Source: an uncultured Blautia sp.
GTDB lineage: Bacteria; Bacillota; Clostridia; Lachnospirales; Lachnospiraceae
NCBI GenBank assembly: GCA_937893675.1
Contig: CALBGI010000049.1
Span: forward strand, 35,832-99,831
Reading direction: 5' to 3'
DNA length: 64,000 nt
The notes beneath the pieces were generated by a model. The model was not told the DNA's origin and ran no database searches. It worked only from the letters and a program-made list of their open reading frames with translations. Both the position numbers and the translations under genes were made by a program. Of the stretch, positions 1 through 8,267 are shown in pieces (positions within the stretch are counted from its first letter, which is position 1; every line of letters starts with the position of its first letter).

Positions 1-1294
1 CCAGATTTGCAAGGGCCATCCGCGGCAGACTTACGCCCCGGCTGCGCCTTTTGGATTTCCCACAGGTATTCTTCTCTGTGTAACGAACTGCCTCCAAGGG
101 CGATACCCGCGCCGCCTTCCTGGCCGGCTTCCGTGTGCTGACAAACACCGTCAGTACGGTAAACAACGCTGCGATAACAAAAATCAGCGGCGACGTAGAG
201 ATCTGTGTGCCGGACACACCCCGTTCCAGATTTACAATCTTCATTGCCACAGGCAGCATCCCCCAGCCGGCAAAAAAGCCCAGAATCAGCCCCACCGGAA
301 GACCGGCAAGCGTCAACCATACCGCCTGGCGGTTGACAATACTTTTTATCTGCCGCGACGAAGCTCCAATGGTGCGCAGCAAGCCGTACTGGCGCACATC
401 CTGCATCACCGAAATGTCAAAGATATTGTAAATCAGCAGGTAGCCGCACACGACAAACATCAGGATAAACACCGCCGCGAACAGAATCGTTTCCGGCTGC
501 ACCATTCCCTGGGCCATCTGATTGGGCGTACTGAGGATAAAATTATCCGCGCTCATGTCCCTGGGATCTCCGCCCACAGAATAAACAAAATTGTCCAGCT
601 GCTCGTCTATATTTTTCTTGTCCTTCAGGACCACCTCGGAAAAGGTCACGCCGGACAGCGTATGATCTTCACGGTAGGTATTCCGGAACACATCCGGGTT
701 CTCCTGCACAAACGCCTCCGACACAATGGCAACGCTGAGAGTATCGTTGCTCGCCTCCCACCAGCCGGAAAGCACCATATCGTAATGGTACGCTTTTCCC
801 CGGATTTCAAATTCCAGAGGCACCGACGCGCCCACCTTCGGTTCCACACCCAGCGCCTTCAGCGCCTTCTCTGTGGTTGCGATCTCATTTGCCTTTTTGG
901 GCGCTGTCCCATGAGTCGGCTCACAAAATGTCAGCTCCTGCTGAACGCTGTCCGCATAATTGATCTCAATGGAATGGCTGGGCGCATTGGTGGCATAAGC
1001 GACCACACGGCGATGTCCTGCCTTTTCCACAAAATCGCTGTCCAAAAGCTTTTCAAACTCCTCCTCTGTCATATAGCCCAGAGTGCCGTCCGCCTTGCTT
1101 CCTTTTTGCATCTGCATGGAAAGCTGCATGGACGAAACCATGTGAAACGCCAGGGAAGTAATGGAAGAAAACAAAAAAGCAGTAAGCATGATCGCCAGCA
1201 TCGCAGCCAGATTGCGCACCTTGTTTTTCCTGAAATACTGCTTTGCCAGGCGTTTTACTGCTCCCTTTTTTCTCGAAGAATACGACTGCTTCAT
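1..1294 (-). CDS. FtsX-family ABC transporter permease (C-terminus beyond window)
   Basis: Membrane subunit of an ABC transporter of the FtsX/MacB type, working with the ATPase just upstream. The frame is open from the ATG at 1294 to the window edge (about 431 codons). It begins MKQSYSSRKKGAVKRLAKQY, followed by a first membrane segment at roughly residues 30-50, an extracellular domain of about 200 residues, and then further hydrophobic segments with the usual FtsX loop (DVRQYGLLRTIGAS). The start has a GGGGGTGAAAG ribosome binding site and lies 12 nt after the ATPase stop. It is a paralogue of the permease at 2830-5388: both open with a basic stretch and an RNL-A-LA--LT pattern. Export or sensing of antimicrobial peptides is likely from family and context; the substrate is unknown. 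Confidence 0.85.
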   Translation of the reverse strand, partial: MKQSYSSRKKGAVKRLAKQYFRKNKVRNLAAMLAIMLTAFLFSSITSLAFHMVSSMQLSMQMQKGSKADGTLGYMTEEEFEKLLDSDFVEKAGHRRVVAYATNAPSHSIEINYADSVQQELTFCEPTHGTAPKKANEIATTEKALKALGVEPKVGASVPLEFEIRGKAYHYDMVLSGWWEASNDTLSVAIVSEAFVQENPDVFRNTYREDHTLSGVTFSEVVLKDKKNIDEQLDNFVYSVGGDPRDMSADNFILSTPNQMAQGMVQPETILFAAVFILMFVVCGYLLIYNIFDISVMQDVRQYGLLRTIGASSRQIKSIVNRQAVWLTLAGLPVGLILGFFAGWGMLPVAMKIVNLERGVSGTQISTSPLIFVIAALFTVLTVFVSTRKPARKAARVSPLEAVRYTEKNTCGKSKRRSRGVSLPRMALANL

Positions 1295-1306
1295 CTCTTT
1301 CACCCC

Positions 1307-1972
1307 CTACTGTATCATTCTGCCATCCTCGATGCAGACAATTCGGTCTGCCATCTGGGCAATTTCCATATTATGCGTGATCATCACAAGGGTCTGATGA
1401 AACTTTTCGCTGGTCACCTTCAAAAGCTCCATGACATCGCTGCTGGTACGGCTGTCCAGATTCCCCGTGGGTTCGTCTGCCAGGATAATGGCCGGCTTGG
1501 AAACCAGGGCCCGGGCAATGGCTACTCTCTGCTGCTGGCCGCCGGACAAATTTCCCGGCAGATCATTCAGCTTTTCTTCCAGAGACAGGACCTTTATCAC
1601 CTCTTTCAGAAAATCCTCATCCACCTTTCCTCCGTCCAGCCCCACCGGCAGCACAATATTTTCATACACATTGAGGACCGGTATCAGATTATAGTTCTGA
1701 AAGATGAAACCAATGTTTCTCCTGCGGAACATGGTAAGATCCTCCTCCTTCATATCCAGCAAATTTCTCCCCCGGATCATCACGCTCCCGGAGGTGGGGC
1801 GGTCAAGCCCTCCGATCATATTGAGGAGCGTGGATTTTCCGCTGCCGGACGTACCGACAACTGCCACAAATTCACCTTTTTCCACCGTAAAGGACACGCC
1901 GTCCAGGGCGCGGACCTGATTTTCCCCGGCTCCGTATATCTTTCGCAAATCTTTTGTTTCCAGTATTTTCAT
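1307..1972 (-). CDS. ABC transporter ATP-binding protein (MacB/BceA type)
   Basis: ATPase of the left-hand FtsX-type transporter, 221 residues, the normal length for BceA/LolD-like subunits. It shows Walker A (GTSGSGKST), the Q-loop FQNYNLIPVLNVYENI, signature LSGGQQQRVAIARAL, Walker B IILADEPTGNLDS and the switch histidine in MITHN. The ATG at 1972 follows GGGAGG at good spacing. It is closely similar along its length to the divergent ATPase at 2154-2840, so the two modules arose by duplication. It is co-transcribed with the permease at 1294, probably from a promoter carrying a tandem response-regulator site at 2006-2040. Confidence 0.93.
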   Translation of the reverse strand: MKILETKDLRKIYGAGENQVRALDGVSFTVEKGEFVAVVGTSGSGKSTLLNMIGGLDRPTSGSVMIRGRNLLDMKEEDLTMFRRRNIGFIFQNYNLIPVLNVYENIVLPVGLDGGKVDEDFLKEVIKVLSLEEKLNDLPGNLSGGQQQRVAIARALVSKPAIILADEPTGNLDSRTSSDVMELLKVTSEKFHQTLVMITHNMEIAQMADRIVCIEDGRMIQ

Positions 1973-2005
1973 AACGAAAACCTCCCGCTTCTTTTTTATG
2001 CTTTC

Positions 2006-2040
2006 AGCTTAGCAGGTACTTCTTACAATCTTCTTACAAT
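2006..2040 (-). promoter_or_regulatory. Leftward promoter with two tandem 11-bp response-regulator repeats
   Basis: Read on the minus strand, two identical abutting copies of ATTGTAAGAAG (2040-2030 and 2029-2019) are followed, after 7 nt, by a weak -10-like TAAGCT (2011-2006). Tandem 11-bp direct repeats covering the -35 region are the usual binding pattern of OmpR/PhoB-family activators. The response regulator encoded at 5422-6087 is the obvious candidate. Repeats are directly visible; the binding is inferred. Confidence 0.7.
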
Positions 2041-2079
2041 TGCCGGAGAAAATTTATCTCCCCTATGCTATAATAGATT

Positions 2080-2114
2080 TTTGTAATGAGATTGTAAGAA
2101 GTGTCCGCTATACT
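2080..2114 (+). promoter_or_regulatory. Rightward promoter with matching 11-bp repeats
   Basis: TTTGTAATGAG (2080-2090) and ATTGTAAGAAG (2091-2101) form an 11-bp tandem pair, again 7 nt ahead of a -10-like TATACT (2109-2114). The geometry equals that of the leftward site at 2006-2040. An extra extended -10 (TGCTATAAT, 2066-2074) lies between the two operators and could serve a basal rightward promoter. The transcript would carry the ABC genes and the two-component genes to 7112, so positive autoregulation is likely. Confidence 0.65.
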
Positions 2115-2153
2115 GAGACTACCAAGACAAAAACACATCGGGAGGTTATGGCT

Positions 2154-2840
2154 ATGACAATCTTACAAACAGAAAATCTGAAAAAAATATATGGAAGCGG
2201 CGAAAGCGAGGTGCGCGCCCTGGACGGCGTATCGATCACTGTAGAGGAGGGCGAATTCGTGGCTGTGGTAGGTACGTCCGGCAGCGGAAAATCCACGCTG
2301 TTGAATATGATTGGCGGCCTCGACCGCCCAACTGCCGGAACTGTCACCATCCGCGGCAAAAACCTTCTGAAAATGAAAGACGAAGCCCTGACTGTTTTCC
2401 GAAGAAGAAATATCGGCTTTGTCTTTCAAAACTACAACCTTCTTCCTGTCCTCAACGTATACGAAAACATTGTATATCCCATTGAAATAGACGGCGGAAA
2501 AACAGATACCGCCTTTGTAAAGGAAATCATCCGCACACTGGGACTGGAAAAGAAGCTGAAAAATATGCCCAACACCCTGTCCGGAGGGCAGCAACAGCGA
2601 GTGGCCATTGCCCGGGCTCTCGCAACAAAGCCGGCCATCATCCTGGCAGACGAGCCTACCGGAAATCTGGATTCCAAGACAGGCACCGACGTCCTCCTGC
2701 TGATGCGCTCTATCAGCAGGCAATTTCACCAGACAACCATGATGATTACCCACAATGAGGAAATCGCCCAGATGGCTGACCGTATTATCCGCATTGAGGA
2801 CGGAAAGGTCGTTTCGGGAGGTGACCGGCATGCATGCTAA
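2154..2840 (+). CDS. ABC transporter ATP-binding protein (BceA type)
   Basis: ATPase of the right-hand FtsX-type transporter, 228 residues. Walker A GTSGSGKST, signature LSGGQQQRVAIARAL, Walker B IILADEPTGNLDS and the MITHN switch are all present. Start: an ATG at 2148 sits only 2 nt after the GGGAGG site, whereas the in-frame ATG at 2154 (MTILQTENL) has 8 nt spacing, so 2154 is preferred. Its last codons overlap the permease start at 2830 by 11 nt, which indicates translational coupling. Near-duplicate of the ATPase at 1307-1972. Confidence 0.93.
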   Translation: MTILQTENLKKIYGSGESEVRALDGVSITVEEGEFVAVVGTSGSGKSTLLNMIGGLDRPTAGTVTIRGKNLLKMKDEALTVFRRRNIGFVFQNYNLLPVLNVYENIVYPIEIDGGKTDTAFVKEIIRTLGLEKKLKNMPNTLSGGQQQRVAIARALATKPAIILADEPTGNLDSKTGTDVLLLMRSISRQFHQTTMMITHNEEIAQMADRIIRIEDGKVVSGGDRHAC

Positions 2841-5388
2841 CCGAAACAAAAACGCTCTGAAGCGCGTGGAAAAGGGAATGATGCAGGCCAACCGCACCCG
2901 AAACCTTTTTGCCATACTGGCCGTCATCCTCACCACCTTCATGATCACCACGGTTTTCAGCCTGGGCATCAACTACTCTCAAAACGCAAAGCTCATGCAG
3001 ATCCGCATGGCAGGCACCACGGCCAACGCAGCGCTGTCCATGCCTACTGCTGCACAGAAAGAAAAAATCCAATCTCTTGACTATGTCAGATCCGTTGGCG
3101 TTCAGTACCCCATAGGGGAGGTTTCCGAAACGAACGCAGAAGGGCGGAAGCTTTCTGTCGCGCTCTCCTGTTATGATGCATCCGAATGGGACAATCATTA
3201 TGAGAAGACGATCAGCAAAATAAACGGCGCTTATCCCACCAGAGAAAACGAGATCATGCTCTCGGAAGATGCCCTAGCGCAGCTTGGCATCAAAACTCCG
3301 GAGCTTCACATGGAGCTTTTGCTCTCCTACACAGACAAAAACGGCCCTCAGCAAAAAACCTTCTCTCTAAGCGGATGGTTCCGCTCCTACACCGGCGCCG
3401 GCACTGGCTTCTTGTCGGAAGCCTACTGCAAAAACGCAGGTTATACGCTGGAAACGGACGGGATTTTGTCTCTGACCCTGAAAAAAACACCGCAGGATTT
3501 CCAGCGTTTGAAGCAGGATGTACCCTTAAGCGAAAATCAAACACTGGAGAGCAACTTTGAGTTGGATTCCCAGGGCGGTTCTGTCATTGCCATGCTCATT
3601 TTGCTGGTGTTCTTTATCATCGGCAGCGGATATCTTCTGATTTACAATATCCTCTACATTTCCATTGCAAAGGACACCCGTTTTTACGGCCTGATCAAAA
3701 CTCTGGGCACTACGCAGACGCAGATAAAAGCTCTGGTAAAAAGCCAGGCGCTTCGTTTTGCCTGCATCGGTATTCCCGTTGGCATTCTGGCGGCGACAGC
3801 AGTTTCCTTTGTGCTGGCTCCCTTTGTGCTGAAAAGAGCCTTTGACGAGGGTTTTTCCTCCATGGATATCGTGGTGTTTTTCCACCCGTCTATCTATGTG
3901 CTTTCCGTCCTCTTTTCTGCGGCAACCGTATTTTTTGCCTGCAATGCCCCCGCAAAGGCCGCTGCAAAAATTTCTCCGGTGGAGGCATTAAAATTTCAGA
4001 GCTTCTCCCCCCAAAGGAAAAAAGACCGGAATTCTACCAACGGCGGAAAACTCCATGTTATGGCATTTCACAATGTTTTCCGGGACAAAAAACGCGCGCT
4101 CCTTGTGTTTCTGTCTTTATTTATGGGAATCACCATGATTTTGGGCGTAAACGGAATCGTCAAAAGCTTTAAGGTGGAAAATTTCATCAAAGAGGATATG
4201 GATTACCATTTTGAGTATCAGGACGTTCAGTTCACCCAGCCCGAACAGTCCGAAAAAGAGACACCTCAGTTTGACCGTCATTTCGTAGAGCAGCTAAAAC
4301 AGCTTGACGGGATAAAAACAGTGGATATACGAAACGCCGTCTGGGCTGCCATTGATTTTGACAGGGAAGCGCTGGGAGATTTTATGCGTGCCCAGTATCC
4401 GGACACCCGCTATTATTCCCAGGGAAAATCCCTGGAGGAAATGATTTCAGATATGGAAGCATTCGCCGCAGAAGGACAATACGGCTGCTATATTCTGACC
4501 CTTGACGATGAATCTGTTCTGGAAGCCTACAACCAGACACACGATATCCCCATAGATATTGAGGCCTACCTGCGCGGTGAGGTTGCCGTTTCCGGCACGG
4601 ACAACGACTATTTTACCCCAAATGCAGCGCTGGTGGGACAAACGCTCACTCTGACTGCCAACAGCGCAGACGGAACTGCACAGGAGTTCTATATCGGCGG
4701 CGCCTTTGATTATGAGGATTACAAAAGCACCGCGGCCAACGCTATGGGACGGCACACCTTCCTGGACGCGGCGCCAAGCATTATCTATGTCAGCGAAGCG
4801 GGGATGGAGCGTCTGACAAAAGCCCCTCTCATCGCCCACATCGGCGTGGATATCGAAGACCTTTCCCGGCTGGAAACCATTGACAGCCAGCTGCAGGAGA
4901 TCAACAGCACCCTGACCGCCTCAGAATGGAGTTTTAAAAGCGCAGTCGAACGAGTGCAGCTTTTTGAGCAGACAAACTACGCTCTGAATCTCCTGGGCAA
5001 CGGCATCGCTGTCCTCCTCATTATTATCGGACTGGTAAACTTCATCAATGTAATGCTCACCAGCGTCGTTTCCCGAAAAAATGAGTTTGCGATCATGGAG
5101 AGCATCGGAACAACAAAGAAACAGATCCAACGGATCCTTACCCTAGAAGGCGGCATTTATGCCCTCATTTCCACCGGACTCATCATGACTCTCGGAAATG
5201 CATTCCTCCTCCTTGTGGCGGACGCTGTCCCGCATATTGCAAACTATGCGGAATTTACCTATCCCTTCGGTCTTGTGGCCGGCCTCATCGGAGCGATCTT
5301 TGTCATCTGTCTGAGCGTTCCGGGGATCGTCTACCGGGCAATTTCCAGAGAAACCGTCATTGAACGGCTCCACAATTTTGAAAACTGA
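2830..5388 (+). CDS. FtsX/MacB-type ABC transporter permease, 852 aa
   Basis: Large permease with two FtsX-like halves. The hydrophobic segments fall as one N-terminal helix (about residues 28-48), an extracellular domain, three helices near 250-400, then a second set: one helix near 440, a second extracellular domain and three helices near the C-terminus. That is a 4+4 layout, unlike the ten-helix BceB. The start (MHANRNKNALKRV) overlaps the ATPase end. A response regulator and kinase follow after 33 nt, so the set resembles peptide-sensing and detoxifying transporter/two-component modules. Substrate not deducible; bacitracin- or lantibiotic-like peptides are the family's usual ligands. Confidence 0.88.
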   Translation: MHANRNKNALKRVEKGMMQANRTRNLFAILAVILTTFMITTVFSLGINYSQNAKLMQIRMAGTTANAALSMPTAAQKEKIQSLDYVRSVGVQYPIGEVSETNAEGRKLSVALSCYDASEWDNHYEKTISKINGAYPTRENEIMLSEDALAQLGIKTPELHMELLLSYTDKNGPQQKTFSLSGWFRSYTGAGTGFLSEAYCKNAGYTLETDGILSLTLKKTPQDFQRLKQDVPLSENQTLESNFELDSQGGSVIAMLILLVFFIIGSGYLLIYNILYISIAKDTRFYGLIKTLGTTQTQIKALVKSQALRFACIGIPVGILAATAVSFVLAPFVLKRAFDEGFSSMDIVVFFHPSIYVLSVLFSAATVFFACNAPAKAAAKISPVEALKFQSFSPQRKKDRNSTNGGKLHVMAFHNVFRDKKRALLVFLSLFMGITMILGVNGIVKSFKVENFIKEDMDYHFEYQDVQFTQPEQSEKETPQFDRHFVEQLKQLDGIKTVDIRNAVWAAIDFDREALGDFMRAQYPDTRYYSQGKSLEEMISDMEAFAAEGQYGCYILTLDDESVLEAYNQTHDIPIDIEAYLRGEVAVSGTDNDYFTPNAALVGQTLTLTANSADGTAQEFYIGGAFDYEDYKSTAANAMGRHTFLDAAPSIIYVSEAGMERLTKAPLIAHIGVDIEDLSRLETIDSQLQEINSTLTASEWSFKSAVERVQLFEQTNYALNLLGNGIAVLLIIIGLVNFINVMLTSVVSRKNEFAIMESIGTTKKQIQRILTLEGGIYALISTGLIMTLGNAFLLLVADAVPHIANYAEFTYPFGLVAGLIGAIFVICLSVPGIVYRAISRETVIERLHNFEN

Positions 5389-5421
5389 TTTCCACAAATC
5401 CAAAAAGGGAGGGCTTATTTC

Positions 5422-6087
5422 ATGGCAAATATCTTTCTGCTGGAGGATGACACCATTTTGAGCAAGGGAATTTCCATTGCTCTCAAAAAAGACGGCCATA
5501 CCGTTACCGCGGTCTACGGCTTTTGGGAGGCTCTGCGCCAGTACGACGGACATTCCTATGACCTGCTCCTTCTGGACATCAATCTTCCGGACGGCAGCGG
5601 TCTTGGCTTCTGCAAAAAGGTCCGGGAGACCTCTGAAACCCCGGTTCTCTTTCTGACTGCCAACGATACGGAGGAAGATATGCTGGAAGGATTTTCTGCC
5701 GGATGCGACGACTATATCTCCAAACCCTTTTCTCTGGAAGTGCTTCGCAAAAAGGTTCTGGCGATCCTGAAACGGACAGTCAAGGACAGCGCCCGCATAC
5801 GATACAGGGATTTGGAGGTGGATACCGACAAATGTCAGGTATTGCTGAAGGGCGCGGAAATTCACCTCACCTCCACGGAATACCGGCTGCTCACTTATCT
5901 GATGCAAAACCGGGGCATGGTGGTAACCAAGGCCATGCTCCAGGAAAATCTGTGGGATATTGACGGAAATTTCATTGATGATAACACTGTGCGCGTAAAT
6001 ATCAAGCGTCTGCGGCAGAAGCTAAAAGACGAAAAACAGGAATACATTGTCACTGTTTTCGGTATGGGCTATACCTTTGGAGAATAA
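5422..6087 (+). CDS. OmpR/PhoB-family response regulator
   Basis: Response regulator of 221 residues: receiver domain (1-115) with acidic pocket D9/D10, phospho-acceptor D52 in LLLDINLPDG, T79 and K101 (SKPF), then a winged-helix DNA-binding domain ending DDNTVRVNIKRLRQKL. The ATG at 5422 follows AAAGGGAGGG. It sits between the permease and its partner kinase (2 nt gap to the kinase). The tandem 11-bp repeats at 2019-2040 and 2080-2101 are good candidate targets, which would let it control both ABC modules. Similar in size and domain order to BceR. Confidence 0.93.
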   Translation: MANIFLLEDDTILSKGISIALKKDGHTVTAVYGFWEALRQYDGHSYDLLLLDINLPDGSGLGFCKKVRETSETPVLFLTANDTEEDMLEGFSAGCDDYISKPFSLEVLRKKVLAILKRTVKDSARIRYRDLEVDTDKCQVLLKGAEIHLTSTEYRLLTYLMQNRGMVVTKAMLQENLWDIDGNFIDDNTVRVNIKRLRQKLKDEKQEYIVTVFGMGYTFGE

Positions 6088-6089
6088 CT

Positions 6090-7112
6090 ATGAGACATTT
6101 CAAAATTTACAGAAAACTGATATTGGTGCTTGCGGTTTATACGGCCATTCTGGCCGCTGTTGCCGCGCTGTTCTGGAAAAGCAGTTCTGTCTTTCCGGTT
6201 CTTCTTGGCATCGCTCCGATTTTGCTGTGCTGCCTTTTGTTTTTGCTGGATTTTCTGCACAACCGCTACGACGATGACCTTCTGGAAAAGATCACGCTGC
6301 TCATTGAAGCCCTGACAGAGCAGCAGGAGCCTCATGTGTTTCCCGAAGACGAAGACACCCTGACCGCAAGGCTGCAGCACCAGCTCCTGAAGCTCCGCAA
6401 TATCCTGATTGCCCAGAATCAAATGCTGGCGCAGGAAAAAGAGCAGATCAAGACACTGATATCCGACATCTCCCACCAGATCAAAACACCGGTTGCCGCG
6501 GCCAACACCTTTGCCCAGCTGCTGGGAGACCATACCCTTCCCCCGGAAGAGCAGGCCGAGTATATCGCCACACTGCAGACCGCCCTGGAGAAGCTTACCT
6601 TTCTCACAAACAGCCTTATCAAAATGTCCCGCCTGGAAAGCGGTCTCATCCGATTGCGGCCGTCCAAAAACAGCCTGAACGAAATTGTGCTGCAGTCGGT
6701 AAAAACCGTGTACGCCAGGGCAAAGGAGAAAAACACCACGATCACTTTTGACTGTCCCCAGAACTTTGAGGCTGTGCTCGACTTCAACTGGACAGCCGAG
6801 GCCATCACAAACGTCCTGGACAACGCGGTCAAATACACGCCCTGCGGCGGTCTCATCCGCGTATGCATCACGGAATACCCCTCCTACCTGCGCCTTGACA
6901 TTGCTGACAACGGTCCCGGCATTCCAGAGGAGGAACAGGCCAAAATCTTCAGCCGGTTTTACCGCGGAAAACAGTCCGCCGGTGTGGACGGCGTCGGAAT
7001 CGGCCTTTATCTCACCCGGGATATTGTCAATAAACAAAACGGATATGTGAAGGTTTCATCAGATGAAACGGGAAGTATGTTCTCGCTGTTTTTGAAGAAG
7101 GGACAGGGTTAG
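6090..7112 (+). CDS. Intramembrane-sensing histidine kinase (BceS type)
   Basis: Sensor kinase of 340 residues. Two N-terminal membrane helices (about 9-29 and 36-57) are joined by a loop of only a few residues, the mark of intramembrane-sensing kinases that detect ligand through a partner ABC transporter. The H-box is DISHQIKTPVAA with H129; the N-box is ITNVLDNAVKYTP; G-boxes are DNGPGIPEEE and GVGIGLYLTRDI. It is the last gene of the rightward operon and its stop overlaps the end of the convergent glycerate kinase gene by 4 nt. Confidence 0.92.
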   Translation: MRHFKIYRKLILVLAVYTAILAAVAALFWKSSSVFPVLLGIAPILLCCLLFLLDFLHNRYDDDLLEKITLLIEALTEQQEPHVFPEDEDTLTARLQHQLLKLRNILIAQNQMLAQEKEQIKTLISDISHQIKTPVAAANTFAQLLGDHTLPPEEQAEYIATLQTALEKLTFLTNSLIKMSRLESGLIRLRPSKNSLNEIVLQSVKTVYARAKEKNTTITFDCPQNFEAVLDFNWTAEAITNVLDNAVKYTPCGGLIRVCITEYPSYLRLDIADNGPGIPEEEQAKIFSRFYRGKQSAGVDGVGIGLYLTRDIVNKQNGYVKVSSDETGSMFSLFLKKGQG

Positions 7113-8239
7113 AGCAGCCGGAAAACCTGTTCTGCCGTCAGCACCATGTTTCTTTTGGCATTCTCTGGAATCATGGCCTCTTCCAGTGTGCTCACCCCCG
7201 ATATGATAGAAAAGAAAGCATCAATTCCGTTTTCATTACATTTTCCAGCCCCTTCGCCCACACTGCCGGTGAATGCCAAAACCTTTTTTCCATGTTTTTT
7301 CGCTAATCTGGCCACTCCTATAGGAGCTTTCCCCATAGCCGTCTGTGCATCCAGACGCCCTTCGCCAGTCACAACCACATCTGCTTCTTTAATATCTGCT
7401 TCAAGAGCCACTGCCTGCAGCACAATATCAATTCCCGGTTTCAATTCTGCATTGGGGAAATAGCTAAAAAAGGCAAAACCCAAACCACCAGCAGCTCCTG
7501 CACCTTCTCTGTTCCGGTTATCCCGTCCCACAAAAGCGGCCGTTTTATCTGCATAATGGCACATTTTTTGTTCTAATCCCTGCTTTTCTTCCTCTTTTAC
7601 GCCTTTCTGGGCACCAAAAATATAAACCGCTCCATTTTCCCCACATAAGGGATTTTTCACATCACAGGCTACTTGAAAATGGCAATTTAAAATTTCCTCT
7701 GACACCTGTTCGCTACTGATTTCTGCAATTTTGTCCAGGTTCCGAATACCTCTTCCTATAGAGTTTCCATTTTTGTCTGTAAACCAAAAACCCAAGGCTT
7801 GAAGCAGCCCAACGCCCCCATCTACAGTAGCGCTTCCGCCGATGCCCACAATAAATTCTCGACACCCTCTTTCAGCAGCATCTAAAATCATTTCTCCCAC
7901 CCCATAGGTGGTAGCATCTAAAGGATTTCGTTCTTCCTCCGGCACCAAAGTAAGCCCTGCAGCTTCGGCCATCTCCACAACCGCTGTTTTTCCGTCAGCC
8001 AAAATCCCATATCTTGCCTGCACCGGTTTGCCCAGCGGCCCGGTAACTGTCACGGAAACATATTTTCCTCCCAGTCCCTCTACCAGTGCCTGGGTAGTTC
8101 CCTCTCCTCCGTCAGCCAACGGTTTCACCAAAACCTCTGCCGCCGGCTTTGCCCTCAGAATTCCTTTCAGAACAGCCTGTCCAGCCTCCATGGAAGTCAG
8201 GCTCCCCTTAAACGAATCAATCGCTGCAACAACCTTCAT
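7109..8239 (-). CDS. Glycerate kinase (GlxK/GarK family)
   Basis: ATP-dependent glycerate kinase, 376 residues, giving phosphoglycerate (the GarK/GlxK family mostly forms the 2-phosphate). The N-terminal MKVVAAIDSFKGSLTS, the ADGGEGT motif and the central GIGGSATVDGGVG loop are typical. Start: ATG at 8239, 5 nt after GAGGG; the in-frame GTG at 8245 overlaps that site. It is the last gene of the sugar importer/rhamnosidase operon, 28 nt after the rhamnosidase stop. Glycerate is not a usual rhamnose intermediate, so its role here may be oxidation products of the sugar or an aglycone, or simple co-expression. Confidence 0.9.
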   Translation of the reverse strand: MKVVAAIDSFKGSLTSMEAGQAVLKGILRAKPAAEVLVKPLADGGEGTTQALVEGLGGKYVSVTVTGPLGKPVQARYGILADGKTAVVEMAEAAGLTLVPEEERNPLDATTYGVGEMILDAAERGCREFIVGIGGSATVDGGVGLLQALGFWFTDKNGNSIGRGIRNLDKIAEISSEQVSEEILNCHFQVACDVKNPLCGENGAVYIFGAQKGVKEEEKQGLEQKMCHYADKTAAFVGRDNRNREGAGAAGGLGFAFFSYFPNAELKPGIDIVLQAVALEADIKEADVVVTGEGRLDAQTAMGKAPIGVARLAKKHGKKVLAFTGSVGEGAGKCNENGIDAFFSIISGVSTLEEAMIPENAKRNMVLTAEQVFRLL

Positions 8240-8267
8240 ATACACCCTCGCTCTCTCTATATCGTTC

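Noticed and set aside
662..2086. Open frame of 474 codons on the plus strand across the left ABC genes.
   Set aside because: Antisense to clear ATPase and permease genes; no start signal or family match.
2040..2153. Longer N-terminus for the ATPase at 2154.
   Set aside because: It would run through the regulatory repeats and promoter; the ribosome binding site sits just before 2148-2154.
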